A stretch of 64,000 nucleotides of DNA from Planotetraspora mira (GTDB lineage Bacteria > Actinomycetota > Actinomycetes > Streptosporangiales > Streptosporangiaceae): assembly GCF_016863275.1 (NCBI RefSeq), contig NZ_BOOO01000038.1:124001-188000 (forward strand), in the 5' to 3' direction. Below, piece by piece: positions 52,578 through 60,944 of this stretch (the first letter of the stretch is position 1; every line of letters starts with the position of its first letter). The position numbers and the translations under genes were made by a program. Under the pieces are notes generated by a model. That model searched no databases, was not told the DNA's origin, and saw only the letters and a list, made by a program, of their open reading frames with translations.

Positions 52578-53984
52578 ATGATCGCGGAGTCACGCCTTCG
52601 GACGGTCGGAGTGGTGCTTGCCGGAGGTATCGGGCAGCGGATGGGCCTGAACACGCCGAAGCAGCTACTGAAGATCGCCGGCAGGACGATCATCGAGCAC
52701 ACGCTCGACACGTTCGACGGCCATCCGGAGATCGACGAGGTCGTGGTGCTGATGGCCCCCGGCTTCGTCGACGAGGCTGCGGAGCTGGTGCGCAGGAACG
52801 GCTACACCAAGGTGAGCAAGATCCTCGAAGGCGGCGCGAGCCGTACCGAGTCGACGTGGCGCGCCCTGCAGTCGCTGGGCGAACAGGAGTGCGACGTGCT
52901 GCTGCACGACGCCGTCCGGCCGTTCGTCGAGCCGCGGGTGATCAGCGAGTGCGTCGCCGCGCTCCGCCACCATCAGGCCGTGGACGTGGTGATCCCGTCG
53001 TCCGACACCGTCCTGGTCGCCGCCCCCGGGCCACACGGCGACATCGTCCACGAGATCCCCGACCGCTCCGTGCTCCGGCGGGGACAGACCCCTCAGTGCT
53101 TCCGGTTGTCGGTCATCCGCGAGGCCTACCGGCTGGCCTTCGACGACCCCGAGTTCGGCGCGAGGCCCGCGACCGACGACTGCGGCGTCATGTTGCGCTA
53201 CCTGCCGGACGTGCCGATCCACCTGGTCGCGGGCAGCGAGCAGAACATGAAGGTCACCCATCCGATCGACGCGTTCATCGCCGACGGGCTCTTCCGGCTG
53301 CGTGGGCGGGCGGCTCCGGCGCTCACCGACGACGAGTGCCGCCGCGGTCTCGACGGCAGAACGCTGGTGGTCTTCGCCGGCGGGCACGGCCTCGGAGCCG
53401 AGCTCGCCGACCTCGCCAAGGGCTACGGCGCGACGGTCCGCTCGTTCTCCCGGAGCCGGGGCGGGGTGCGCGTGGAGGACGCCGGCGCCGTGGAGGACGC
53501 GCTCGCGCGCGTGCACGCGGAGACCGGCCGCATCGACCACGTCGTGAACGCCGCGTCGGCCCTGCACGTCGGCAGGCTCGCCGACATCGGGCAGACCGCC
53601 CTCGCCGAGATCGTGGCGGTCAACTACCTCGGCCCGGTCAACGTCGCCAGGGCCTCGCTCGGCCATCTGGCCGAGACCCGCGGGCGCCTCCTGCTCTGCA
53701 CGTCGTCCTCTGACGCCCACGGGCGGGCCGGCCGCAGCCTCAACTCGTCGACGGCGGCCGCCGTCGTGAACCTCGCCGAGGCGCTCGCGGACGAATGGGC
53801 CCCCAAGGGGGTGCGGGTCAACTGCCTGAACCCCGAGCGGGCGGTCACGTCCACGCCTGTCGTACCCTCCGCGGACTCCGGCGCCGCCGGCACGATTCCG
53901 CCGGAGGCCGTCGCCCGCACCAGTCTCGACGTCCTGCTGTCCGACCTCACGGGACAGGTGGTGGACATCCGCCTCACGCGATGA
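52578..53984 (+). CDS. Bifunctional IspD/TarI-type cytidylyltransferase fused to an SDR domain
   Basis: 468 residues; GGGGAGGAG precedes the ATG. Residues 1-235 form an IspD/TarI cytidylyltransferase: VGVVLAGGIGQRMGLNTPKQ, LHDAVRPFV, VIPSSDTV and QTPQCFRLSVI, all conserved. Residues about 255-468 are a short-chain dehydrogenase fold. In Haemophilus Bcs1 and its relatives the pair makes CDP-ribitol from ribulose-5-P. Here the SDR YxxxK motif is replaced by LNSSTAAAVVNLAEAL (Tyr to Asn, Lys to Ala), and the cofactor loop reads GGHGLGAEL, so reduction is doubtful. The protein probably still activates a polyol phosphate with CTP for the glycerophosphotransferase-like enzyme 34 bp downstream. Confidence 0.9.
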   Translation: MIAESRLRTVGVVLAGGIGQRMGLNTPKQLLKIAGRTIIEHTLDTFDGHPEIDEVVVLMAPGFVDEAAELVRRNGYTKVSKILEGGASRTESTWRALQSLGEQECDVLLHDAVRPFVEPRVISECVAALRHHQAVDVVIPSSDTVLVAAPGPHGDIVHEIPDRSVLRRGQTPQCFRLSVIREAYRLAFDDPEFGARPATDDCGVMLRYLPDVPIHLVAGSEQNMKVTHPIDAFIADGLFRLRGRAAPALTDDECRRGLDGRTLVVFAGGHGLGAELADLAKGYGATVRSFSRSRGGVRVEDAGAVEDALARVHAETGRIDHVVNAASALHVGRLADIGQTALAEIVAVNYLGPVNVARASLGHLAETRGRLLLCTSSSDAHGRAGRSLNSSTAAAVVNLAEALADEWAPKGVRVNCLNPERAVTSTPVVPSADSGAAGTIPPEAVARTSLDVLLSDLTGQVVDIRLTR

Positions 53985-54018
53985 TCGGACGCGGCCTCCC
54001 CTGGGTAGGCAGCGGTGC

Positions 54019-55881
54019 ATGGGGGGATCGTTCACGGGGAGAAACGCCCTGCTCATCGGGGTGCTGCTCGCCTCTTATCCGGCATTGCTCGCCGCAGCGC
54101 TGTGGCCCGCCGCGTGGGCCTTCGCGGTCGCGGCGGCTCTGTCGTACGCGGCGGAGGCCGGGCTGCGCAAGGCCGTCCGCGACCGACTCGGCAGGGTTCA
54201 TCTCGGATCGATGCTCCGGTACACGGCCAGGGAACTCGCCGTCGTGGTGCTGCTCGCGCGCGTGGCGGGAACCGAGTCCCGCGGTTTCCTCCTCCTCATC
54301 GGCGGACTGTTCGCCTTCCATGGCGTGTGCGTCGCCCAGACCGCGCTGGCGACCTACCTGAACAGCTGTCACCACCTCATGCCGGTCACCGCGGCGAACC
54401 TCGACCTGACGGCGCTGCGGATCCCGCCCGCGCCCCCTGCGAGGCTCCTGGCGTGGCGTGGCACCCGGTTGCTCCCCCTCGACGCGATGCCCGTGGGGCT
54501 CGCCGCGTTCGGCGCACTCTCGGCCACCCCCTGGCCCGGCGTCGCCGGCGCGGCCGCCGCGGTCCTCGTGGTGCTCGCCGCCGTCCTCGCGCTCGTCCCG
54601 CACGTACGGCGGGCGGCCGGCCTGCGGGATCGCGCTCAGGTCGTCCGGGCGGTCGACGAGCAGGTGCGCGCGTACGCGCCCGAGGTCCTGTTCTACTTCT
54701 CCGGCTCCGTGAAGTCGGCCTACCAGGCGACCATGTGGCTGGAGACCCTGGAGCGCATCGGCCGCAGGACGGTCGTCGTCCTTCGGCAGCGCAGCCTGCC
54801 CGCCGTCCTGGGACCGACGACGCTGCCGGTGTTGTGCATCCCCTCGGCCGTCGACCTGATGAACTTCCGCGGCCTCGACTCGGCCGGCGTCGCCCTGTTC
54901 GCTGCCAACATGGGCAACAACATCCACCTGCTCAGGAAGCCGGGCGTCACCAGCGTGTTCATCGGGCACGGGGACAGCGACAAGGAGGCCTCGTTCAACC
55001 CGTTCACGAAGGTGTACGACGAGGTCTGGGTCGCGGGCCCGGCCGGGCGGGAGAGGTACCGGCGCGCCGAGGTCGGGGTCCGTGACGAGGCCGTCGTCGA
55101 GGTGGGCCGCCCCCAACTCGCCGCGGTGCTCCGCGGCAGCCCGTACGCCCGGGGGACGCTGCCGTGGCCGACGGTCCTCTACGCGCCGACGTGGGAGGGC
55201 TGGACCACCGACCTGTTCCACACCTCGATCGACGTCATGGGGCCGCGTCTGGTGCGGGCGTTGCTGAACGAGCCCGTCCGGCTGATCTACCGGCCCCACC
55301 CGCTGACCGGCCACAGGTCCGCCGCCGCGCGGGCCGCGCACCGGAAGATCATGACCCTCCTGCGGGACGCCCGCGCGGACGGCCCGCGGGAGCACGTGGC
55401 GGTGACCGGCGAGGGGCCCGGCCTCTACGAGTGCTTCAACCAGGCCGACCTGCTCATCGCGGATATATCGAGCGTCGTGTCGGACTTCGTGGCGAGCGGC
55501 AAGCCGTACGCCGTGACGAACGTCGCGGGGCTGTCCGGCGACGAGTTCCGTGCGCGCTGTCCCAGCGCGCGTGCGGCCTATCTCCTCGGCCATGACCTCG
55601 GCGAGCTTCCCGGTGTCCTCGCCTCCCTCAGGGGAGGCGAGGACGGCATGGCCGCGGCCCGCCGCGAACTGCGCGCCCACCTGCTGGGCCCCGACGAGCC
55701 GGACGCGCTCACCCGCTTCGACGAGGCGGTCGGCAGGGCGGTCGCCCGTTCACGTGCGGGGCAGGCCGCCGGGACCGGCGGAGCCTCAGTCCTCGAACAG
55801 GTCCTGCAGGCGCGCCCGCTCGGCCTCGGGCCGGGTCTTGCTGAGCCGGGACGGGCTGGTGAGGAAGCCGGTGCCCCATGA
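54019..55881 (+). CDS. CDP-glycerol:poly(glycerophosphate) glycerophosphotransferase-like protein with membrane N-terminus
   Basis: 620 residues. The first 200 residues carry about five hydrophobic segments ([55 protein letters not shown]). The catalytic region from about 225 has the TagF-family landmarks FIGHGDSDKEASFNPFTKVY, VLYAPTWEGWT, LIYRPHPLTGH (the HP pair) and LLIADISSVVSDFVASGKPY. TagF/TarL enzymes polymerise polyol-phosphate units from CDP-glycerol or CDP-ribitol on a lipid carrier. With the cytidylyltransferase/SDR fusion upstream this makes a teichoic-acid-like pair. The last 96 bp overlap the convergent GT2, and the Gly/Ala/Pro tail encoded there looks non-functional. Confidence 0.88.
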   Translation: MGGSFTGRNALLIGVLLASYPALLAAALWPAAWAFAVAAALSYAAEAGLRKAVRDRLGRVHLGSMLRYTARELAVVVLLARVAGTESRGFLLLIGGLFAFHGVCVAQTALATYLNSCHHLMPVTAANLDLTALRIPPAPPARLLAWRGTRLLPLDAMPVGLAAFGALSATPWPGVAGAAAAVLVVLAAVLALVPHVRRAAGLRDRAQVVRAVDEQVRAYAPEVLFYFSGSVKSAYQATMWLETLERIGRRTVVVLRQRSLPAVLGPTTLPVLCIPSAVDLMNFRGLDSAGVALFAANMGNNIHLLRKPGVTSVFIGHGDSDKEASFNPFTKVYDEVWVAGPAGRERYRRAEVGVRDEAVVEVGRPQLAAVLRGSPYARGTLPWPTVLYAPTWEGWTTDLFHTSIDVMGPRLVRALLNEPVRLIYRPHPLTGHRSAAARAAHRKIMTLLRDARADGPREHVAVTGEGPGLYECFNQADLLIADISSVVSDFVASGKPYAVTNVAGLSGDEFRARCPSARAAYLLGHDLGELPGVLASLRGGEDGMAAARRELRAHLLGPDEPDALTRFDEAVGRAVARSRAGQAAGTGGASVLEQVLQARPLGLGPGLAEPGRAGEEAGAP

Positions 55882-56856
55882 CAGGTGCATCGTCGCGTAG
55901 ACGAGCGGGAGTCGCAGGAGCGCGGCCGGGGACAGGCCTCGCCCGGTGAGCACCGACCCGGCGAGGATCGCCACGATGTAGGCGGCGGGAATCAGCAGTC
56001 CCGGCCAGAAGAACGGTGAGACGACCAGACCGAGGACCATGGCCAGCACCGCAGCGGGCGGGGCCAGGTAGCGCAGGTTGATCGTGCCCTTGTGGGTGCG
56101 CGAGACGACCCGCCGCCACCGGCCGTAGTGGAAGTACTGCTTCGCCAGTGCCCGGGCGTTCGGCCGGGGCCGATAGGACACCCGCATGCGCGGCTGGAAC
56201 CACACCAGGCCGCCGGTCTCCCGGATGCGGTGGTTCATCTCCCAGTCCTGGGCGCGCTGGAAGTGCTCGTCGTAGCCGCCGACACGGTCCAGCGCCTCAC
56301 GCCGGAACACGCCGAGATAGACGGTGTCCGCCGGTCCGGCCTCGCCGCCGGTGTGGAACCGCGCGTTGCCGACACCGATCTTGGAGGTCATCGCGCACGC
56401 CACGGCCTGCTCGAACGGGCTGACCCCTTCGGCGGCCATGATGCCGCCGACGTTGTCGGCGCCGGTCTCCTCCAGGGTCTCCACGGCTGCGCGCAGATAG
56501 TCGGACGGGAGCATCGCGTGCCCGTCGACCCGGGCGATGACGGGATTGCTCGAGGCGGCGACGGCCACGTTCAATCCGTTGGGAGTGCGGCCGGTCGGGT
56601 TGGCCACGACGACGACGCGGGAGTCCTCGGCCGCGATCGCGTCGGCGACCTCCTGCGTCCGGTCGCGGGACGGGCCCACGCTGATGACGACCTCGATGGG
56701 ACCGTCGTACTTCTGGTCGAGGACCTGCATGACGGCATCGCGCAGGTGCCGTTCCTCGTTGAGCACCGGCATGATCACCGATACGGGGGGCCAGTCGCGC
56801 GTGGGGGTCTGGCCAGTTTGGCGCGAGTCGGGAAAGGGCTTCATGGCTGCGCTCAC
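55786..56856 (-). CDS. ExoA-like family 2 glycosyltransferase
   Basis: 356 residues. GT-A domain: PPVSVIMPVLNEERHLRDAV, VVISVGPSRDRTQEVADAIA, NPTGRTPNGLNVAVAASSNP, VIARVDGHAMLPSDYL (metal-binding DxH in place of DxD), and FQRAQDWEMNHRIRETGGLV. Two to three hydrophobic helices near the C-terminus (YLAPPAAVLAMVLGLVVSPF, LLIPAAYIVAILAGSV). Similar enzymes start or extend succinoglycan-type or other surface glycans. Its 3' end overlaps the convergent polymerase gene by 96 bp; its start faces the second LCP gene by 47 bp. Confidence 0.88.
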   Translation of the reverse strand: MSAAMKPFPDSRQTGQTPTRDWPPVSVIMPVLNEERHLRDAVMQVLDQKYDGPIEVVISVGPSRDRTQEVADAIAAEDSRVVVVANPTGRTPNGLNVAVAASSNPVIARVDGHAMLPSDYLRAAVETLEETGADNVGGIMAAEGVSPFEQAVACAMTSKIGVGNARFHTGGEAGPADTVYLGVFRREALDRVGGYDEHFQRAQDWEMNHRIRETGGLVWFQPRMRVSYRPRPNARALAKQYFHYGRWRRVVSRTHKGTINLRYLAPPAAVLAMVLGLVVSPFFWPGLLIPAAYIVAILAGSVLTGRGLSPAALLRLPLVYATMHLSWGTGFLTSPSRLSKTRPEAERARLQDLFED

Positions 56857-56903
56857 GCTACTGTACGGAGGGGTGGAGACGGCAACCGAAAGGGTGACCG
56901 CGA

Positions 56904-58442
56904 ATGCCTGGCGACGACGATGAGATCGGCGACTCCGGGGTCCACGTAGGGGGCGACGCCTACGGGGGGATCAGGATCGCGGCCCGTCGCGCCCGCCGAA
57001 GCCGGACGAACCTCCGCTCTCTTCTCATCTCGGGCTCGTTGTCCAGCGCCGTTCTGATCGGATCCGGCGTGCTGTGGCTGATCCCCAACTACGCGGCGAG
57101 CCAGATCCAGTCCGTCGACGCGGGCACGACCGACACCCCGGCGCAGGGGGCGATGAACATCCTGCTCGTGGGCGTCGACAAGCGCGACGACCTCAGCAGG
57201 CGGCAGCAGAACCAGCTCCACCTCGGGCGCGAGGCCGGCGAGCGCAGCGACACGATGATGGTGCTCCACCTTTCCGAGGACCACAAGAGGGTCACGGTCG
57301 TCAGCCTGCCCAGGGACACCTGGACCGAGATCCCCGGCAACGGCACGCACAAGATCAACTCGGCGTACCAGTTCGGCGGGGCGAAGCTGGCGGTGAAGAC
57401 GGTCGAGCAGGCCACCGGGCTGCGCATCAACCACTACGTCGAGGTCAACGTGCTCGGCTTCATCGACGTCGTGGAGTCGCTGGGCGGCGTCACCGTCTGC
57501 ACGCCCATCGCCATCGACGACCCCAAGACCCGGCTCTCCCTGCGGCCGGGCACCTACAACCTCAACGGCGTCGACGCGCTCGCCTACGCGCGTACGCGGG
57601 CCACGGCCCGCGCGGACCTCGACCGCATCGACCGGCAGCAGCAGGTCATCTCGGCGCTTCTCGGCAAGGCGCTCAGCGGCGGCACCCTCGCCAACCCGGC
57701 CAAGCTCGCCGGGCTGGTCAGCTCCACGCTCAAGACGCTGACCGTGGACAAGGCCCTGTCCGAAGACCTGCTCGGGCTGGCCAACCAGCTCAAGGACGTC
57801 TCCACCGACGACGTCTCGTTCGCGACCGTGCCGCTGTCCGACGTGAACTACAAGGCGCCGACGGGCGAGTCCGCCGTGTTGTGGGACAAGCCGGCCGCGC
57901 GGGAGCTGTTCCGCCAGATCTCCGCGGACGAGTTGCAGGCCGGGCCGGTCAAACGCCGCTCCCCCGCCCCGTCCGCGTCGATCTCCGCTTCGGCTCTCCC
58001 GTCCACCTCCACGCCGCCCTCTCCCGGCGCGGCGCCTACCGCGTCCGCGGGTGCGCTGACGATTCCCCCGGGGCGGATCGCGGTCCGCGTCCTCAACGGC
58101 ACCCTGATCACCGGGCTGGGCGCCAAGACCAAGGCGAGCCTGCTCGCGGCGGGCTTCATGGTCCCCTCGACTCCCGGTGACGTGCCCGAACGGAACTTCA
58201 CCAACACCGTGATCCGCTATCCGGCCGGCCGCGAGGACTCGGCCCGGACGGTGGCCGCCGCGTTCCCCGGAGCAGAACTGCGGGAACGCAAGGGCATCCA
58301 GAGCATCGAGGTCGTCGTCGGCCAGAAGAACAACACGGTCAAGAAGGTGAAGCTCGCGACCGTCAAGCCGTCTTCCACTCCGGCGTCGATCCCCTCTGCC
58401 CGTACGGCCACGCAGAACATCTGCAAGAACCAGGCGAACTAG
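56904..58442 (+). CDS. LytR-CpsA-Psr (LCP) cell-wall polymer ligase, second copy
   Basis: 512 residues. A short cytoplasmic N-terminus with RRARRSRTNLRS precedes one transmembrane helix (about 40-65). LCP domain: NILLVGVDKRDDL, SDTMMVLHLSED, VVSLPRDTWTEIPGNGTHKI with the catalytic Asp-Arg, GGVTVCTP and YARTRATARADLDRIDRQQQ. A Ser/Pro/Ala linker and a LytR_C domain (RIAVRVLNGTLITGLGAK) follow, and the C-terminus holds a Cys in NICKNQAN, as does the other LCP protein here (TNICSG). Its place at the end of the teichoic-acid-like locus suggests that it attaches that polymer to peptidoglycan. Confidence 0.93.
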   Translation: MPGDDDEIGDSGVHVGGDAYGGIRIAARRARRSRTNLRSLLISGSLSSAVLIGSGVLWLIPNYAASQIQSVDAGTTDTPAQGAMNILLVGVDKRDDLSRRQQNQLHLGREAGERSDTMMVLHLSEDHKRVTVVSLPRDTWTEIPGNGTHKINSAYQFGGAKLAVKTVEQATGLRINHYVEVNVLGFIDVVESLGGVTVCTPIAIDDPKTRLSLRPGTYNLNGVDALAYARTRATARADLDRIDRQQQVISALLGKALSGGTLANPAKLAGLVSSTLKTLTVDKALSEDLLGLANQLKDVSTDDVSFATVPLSDVNYKAPTGESAVLWDKPAARELFRQISADELQAGPVKRRSPAPSASISASALPSTSTPPSPGAAPTASAGALTIPPGRIAVRVLNGTLITGLGAKTKASLLAAGFMVPSTPGDVPERNFTNTVIRYPAGREDSARTVAAAFPGAELRERKGIQSIEVVVGQKNNTVKKVKLATVKPSSTPASIPSARTATQNICKNQAN

Positions 58443-58516
58443 CGCGCGTCGCTCCCCCCCGGTTGGCCGGCACCGCCAATCGCATACCCCATCATCGCTA
58501 TCGATCGTCATAGCTA

Positions 58517-58546
58517 TTGTCGAGCTTGTAGTAGATGTACTACATT
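58517..58546 (+). promoter_or_regulatory. Promoter with palindromic operator for a leaderless ABC exporter mRNA
   Basis: TTGTCG (58517-58522), 18-bp spacer, TACATT (58541-58546). A perfect inverted repeat TGTAGTA-GATG-TACTACA (58527-58544) covers the spacer and most of the -10, the classic repressor position. The expected start, 7-8 bp after the -10, coincides with the ATG at 58554, so the mRNA is probably leaderless; no ribosome site is present. The operator resembles GntR/YtrA-type sites, but the XRE regulator in the operon is the nearest candidate. Confidence 0.6.
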
Positions 58547-58553
58547 CCATGGC

Positions 58554-59378
58554 ATGGATACTGTGATCAACGTCCGCGGGCTGCGGATGTCGTACGGCGA
58601 ACGACAGGTCCTGCGTGGAATCGACCTGGACCTGCGCCGGGGCGAGACCGTCGCCCTGCTCGGCCCGAACGGCGCCGGAAAGACGACCACGATCGAGATC
58701 CTCCAAGGCCTGCGGACCAGGGCGGCGGGCGAGGTCCGGGTGCTCGGCGAGGACCCGGCGCGCGGCGGCGACGCCTGGCGGGCGAGGCTGGGCACGGTGC
58801 TGCAGGACTGGCGCGACCACCCCCGCTGGCACGTGCGGACCCTGCTCGACCATGTCGCCGCCCACTACCCCACCCCGTGGGACACCGGAGAGTTGCTGAA
58901 GACGCTCGGCCTCGACGGGCACGCGACCGCCAGGGTCCGGGACCTGTCCGGCGGGCAGCGCAGACGGCTCGACGTGGCGCTGGGCATCGTCGGCCGGCCC
59001 GAACTGCTCTTCCTCGACGAGCCGACCACCGGCTTCGACCCGGAGGCGCGCAGGGAGTTCCACGAGCTCATCGAGAGCCTGGACACCACGGTCCTGCTCA
59101 CCACGCACGACCTGGCCGAGGCCGAGCGACTGGCCGACCGCGTCGCCGTGCTCCTCGACGGCCGGATCGCGGTCTTCGGCACTCCGCAGGAGGTGGCGGC
59201 AGCCGTACAGGCTCCCTCCCTGGTGCGGTGGCGCGACGGGACCGAGCAGACGGACGACCCGTCGGAGCTGGCCTGGCGGCTGCACCAGCGGTACGGCGGA
59301 CCGGTCCCCGAACTGGAGATCCGGCGGCCGAGCCTCGAAGAGAGCTACCTCAACCTGGTGGAAAGGAGCGCGGCATGA
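58554..59378 (+). CDS. ABC transporter ATP-binding protein
   Basis: 274 residues. Walker A LLGPNGAGKTTTIEI, Q-loop VLQDWRDH, signature DLSGGQRRRLDVALG, Walker B ELLFLDEPTTGFDPEARREF and the switch His in LLTTHDLAEAE. The C-terminal about 60 residues form a small accessory domain with WRDGTEQTDDP and ELEIRRPSLEESYLNLV, typical of ABC-2 drug/lipid exporters (DrrA type). Stop overlaps the permease start (ATGA). The operon promoter bears a palindromic operator, so expression is probably induced by a compound. Confidence 0.95.
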   Translation: MDTVINVRGLRMSYGERQVLRGIDLDLRRGETVALLGPNGAGKTTTIEILQGLRTRAAGEVRVLGEDPARGGDAWRARLGTVLQDWRDHPRWHVRTLLDHVAAHYPTPWDTGELLKTLGLDGHATARVRDLSGGQRRRLDVALGIVGRPELLFLDEPTTGFDPEARREFHELIESLDTTVLLTTHDLAEAERLADRVAVLLDGRIAVFGTPQEVAAAVQAPSLVRWRDGTEQTDDPSELAWRLHQRYGGPVPELEIRRPSLEESYLNLVERSAA

Positions 59379-60154
59379 CCACGATGACGCTGGGGATCAG
59401 GCGCGGCCTGATCGAGCAGAACGCCATCCTGCGTGACCGCAAGGAACTGGGCACCAACATCGCGGGCCTGATCATGTACCTGATGCTCATCCTCTGGATC
59501 GGCCGCAACCCCGCAGGCGGCGGCGTCGGGATGACCGCGTTCATGACGGTCGGGTTCGTCGCCTTCACCGTGTTCTCCGCCGGGATCATGACGCTGCCGA
59601 TGCTGATCGCGGCCGACCGCGAGGAGGGCGCGCTGCTCCGGCTGCGCATGCTTCCGCGTGGCATCCCCGTCTACATCACGGGCAGGGCGGTGTCGCTGAC
59701 GCTGCACATCGCCGTGCACTCCGCGCTCATGCTGGCGATCGGCGGCGCGATCGGCGGGCTCACCCTGCCTTCGAGCCTGTACGGCTGGGCGACGCTGGTC
59801 TGGGTGCTGGTCCTGGGCGCACTCTCGGTCATCCCCCTGGGGGCGATGATCGGGGCGATGTTGCCCACCGCCAAGGCGGCCGCGGCGGCCGTCGGCCTGC
59901 CCAGCATGCTGCTGATGATCGCTTCCGGGGTGATGGTCCCCATGACGATGATGCCCACGCCCGTGCAGTGGGCCGCGCAGATCTTCCCGCTCTACTGGCA
60001 GGGACACGGACTGCGGGCGGCGTTCTTCGCCTCCCCCGGCGGCGAACTGCACGGCACGTGGGAGCTCGGCACGGCCGCGACGGTGATGGGCGCCTGGGCG
60101 GTCGCCGGTATGGTGCTGGCACCGTGGCTCCTGCGCAGGGTCACAGGCAAGTGA
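59375..60154 (+). CDS. ABC-2 type permease
   Basis: 259 residues from the ATG at 59375 overlapping the ATPase stop. Six hydrophobic helices (TNIAGLIMYLMLILWIG, TVGFVAFTVFSAGIMTLPML, HIAVHSALMLAIGGAIGGLT, TLVWVLVLGALSVIPLGAMI, SMLLMIASGVMVPMTMM, VMGAWAVAGMVLAPWLL). The cytosolic loop ADREEGALLRLRMLPRG is the usual coupling helix of this family. It would pair with itself and the ATPase as an exporter for a drug, lipid or peptide. Substrate unknown. Confidence 0.93.
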   Translation: MTTMTLGIRRGLIEQNAILRDRKELGTNIAGLIMYLMLILWIGRNPAGGGVGMTAFMTVGFVAFTVFSAGIMTLPMLIAADREEGALLRLRMLPRGIPVYITGRAVSLTLHIAVHSALMLAIGGAIGGLTLPSSLYGWATLVWVLVLGALSVIPLGAMIGAMLPTAKAAAAAVGLPSMLLMIASGVMVPMTMMPTPVQWAAQIFPLYWQGHGLRAAFFASPGGELHGTWELGTAATVMGAWAVAGMVLAPWLLRRVTGK

Positions 60155-60163
60155 GGATTCCCG

Positions 60164-60391
60164 GTGTCCAACGAGGTCGTCTACAACAGGATCCCGATGC
60201 TCAGGGCGGAGCGTGGGATCTCCCGCAAGGATCTGGCCGCGGCTCTGGGTGTGCACTACCAGACGGTGGGCTACCTGGAGCGGGGCGAGTACAGCCCCTC
60301 GCTGTTCCTCGCACTGAAGATCGCCGAATACTTCGAGGTGCCGGTGGAGGTCATCTTCTCTCTCCATCCGTTCGCCAGGCTGGGGTCGTGA
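60164..60391 (+). CDS. XRE-family transcriptional regulator
   Basis: 75 residues from a GTG with GAGGA upstream. A single helix-turn-helix domain: IPMLRAERGISRKDLAAALG, VHYQTVGYLERGEYSPSL, LALKIAEYFEVPVEVIFSL. This short type, ending with the aromatic LHPF, resembles the regulators that accompany DUF2178/membrane-protein or exporter genes in many bacteria. Tightly coupled (10 bp after the permease, overlapping the next gene), so it probably regulates this operon, possibly via the operator at 58527. Confidence 0.92.
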   Translation: MSNEVVYNRIPMLRAERGISRKDLAAALGVHYQTVGYLERGEYSPSLFLALKIAEYFEVPVEVIFSLHPFARLGS

Positions 60392-60921
60392 TGAGCACGT
60401 GGGAGAAGCGGCGCGACCGGCTGGAGAGCCTCCCGGCGAACCGCTGGTGGGCGACCAGGCCGGCGCGGCGGCGTCTGGTGGTGGCGGGCACGGCGGCGCT
60501 GGTCGTCCTCTGGGCGGGACTGGTGGTGATCGCCCGATACGCGCCGAGCGACCTGGCGCGCAACGTCTACCTGTCGATGTTCGGCCTCAGCCTGGTGGTC
60601 GGGCTCCCGGTCGTCAGCTGGCTCCACGCGGCCACGCGCGGCGCCCTGTACCTGCCCGAGCGCTTCCTCGACGAGCGCCAGCTGATCGAGCGGCGCCGGG
60701 CCTACACGTCGGCCCACGGCGGCACCACCCTCGTCCTCGGCCTGCTGTTCGTGCTGGCGAACTTCGTGAGCTGGCAGGACGGCCCCCTCTCGATCACCAT
60801 CCCGCTCGCGCTGATCGGCCCGACGGCGCTGACGCTCGTCGCGACCCACTACACGATGCCGCTGCTCATCGCGGGCTGGCGCCTGCCCGACCCGCCGCCG
60901 GACGACGACGAGGACGAGTAG
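60391..60921 (+). CDS. Four-helix membrane protein of unknown function
   Basis: 176 residues from the ATG at 60391, overlapping the stop of the regulator gene. Four hydrophobic helices (RLVVAGTAALVVLWAGLVVI, VYLSMFGLSLVVGLPVVSWL, TTLVLGLLFVLANF, ITIPLALIGPTALTLVATHY). Between helices two and three a basic/acidic loop RFLDERQLIERRRAY; the C-terminus is a run of Asp/Glu. Members of XRE/ABC operons often encode such small membrane proteins; it may be an accessory or an immunity protein. No family recognised with confidence. Confidence 0.75.
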   Translation: MSTWEKRRDRLESLPANRWWATRPARRRLVVAGTAALVVLWAGLVVIARYAPSDLARNVYLSMFGLSLVVGLPVVSWLHAATRGALYLPERFLDERQLIERRRAYTSAHGGTTLVLGLLFVLANFVSWQDGPLSITIPLALIGPTALTLVATHYTMPLLIAGWRLPDPPPDDDEDE

Positions 60922-60944
60922 GACGAGCATGACCGCGCCGGCGA

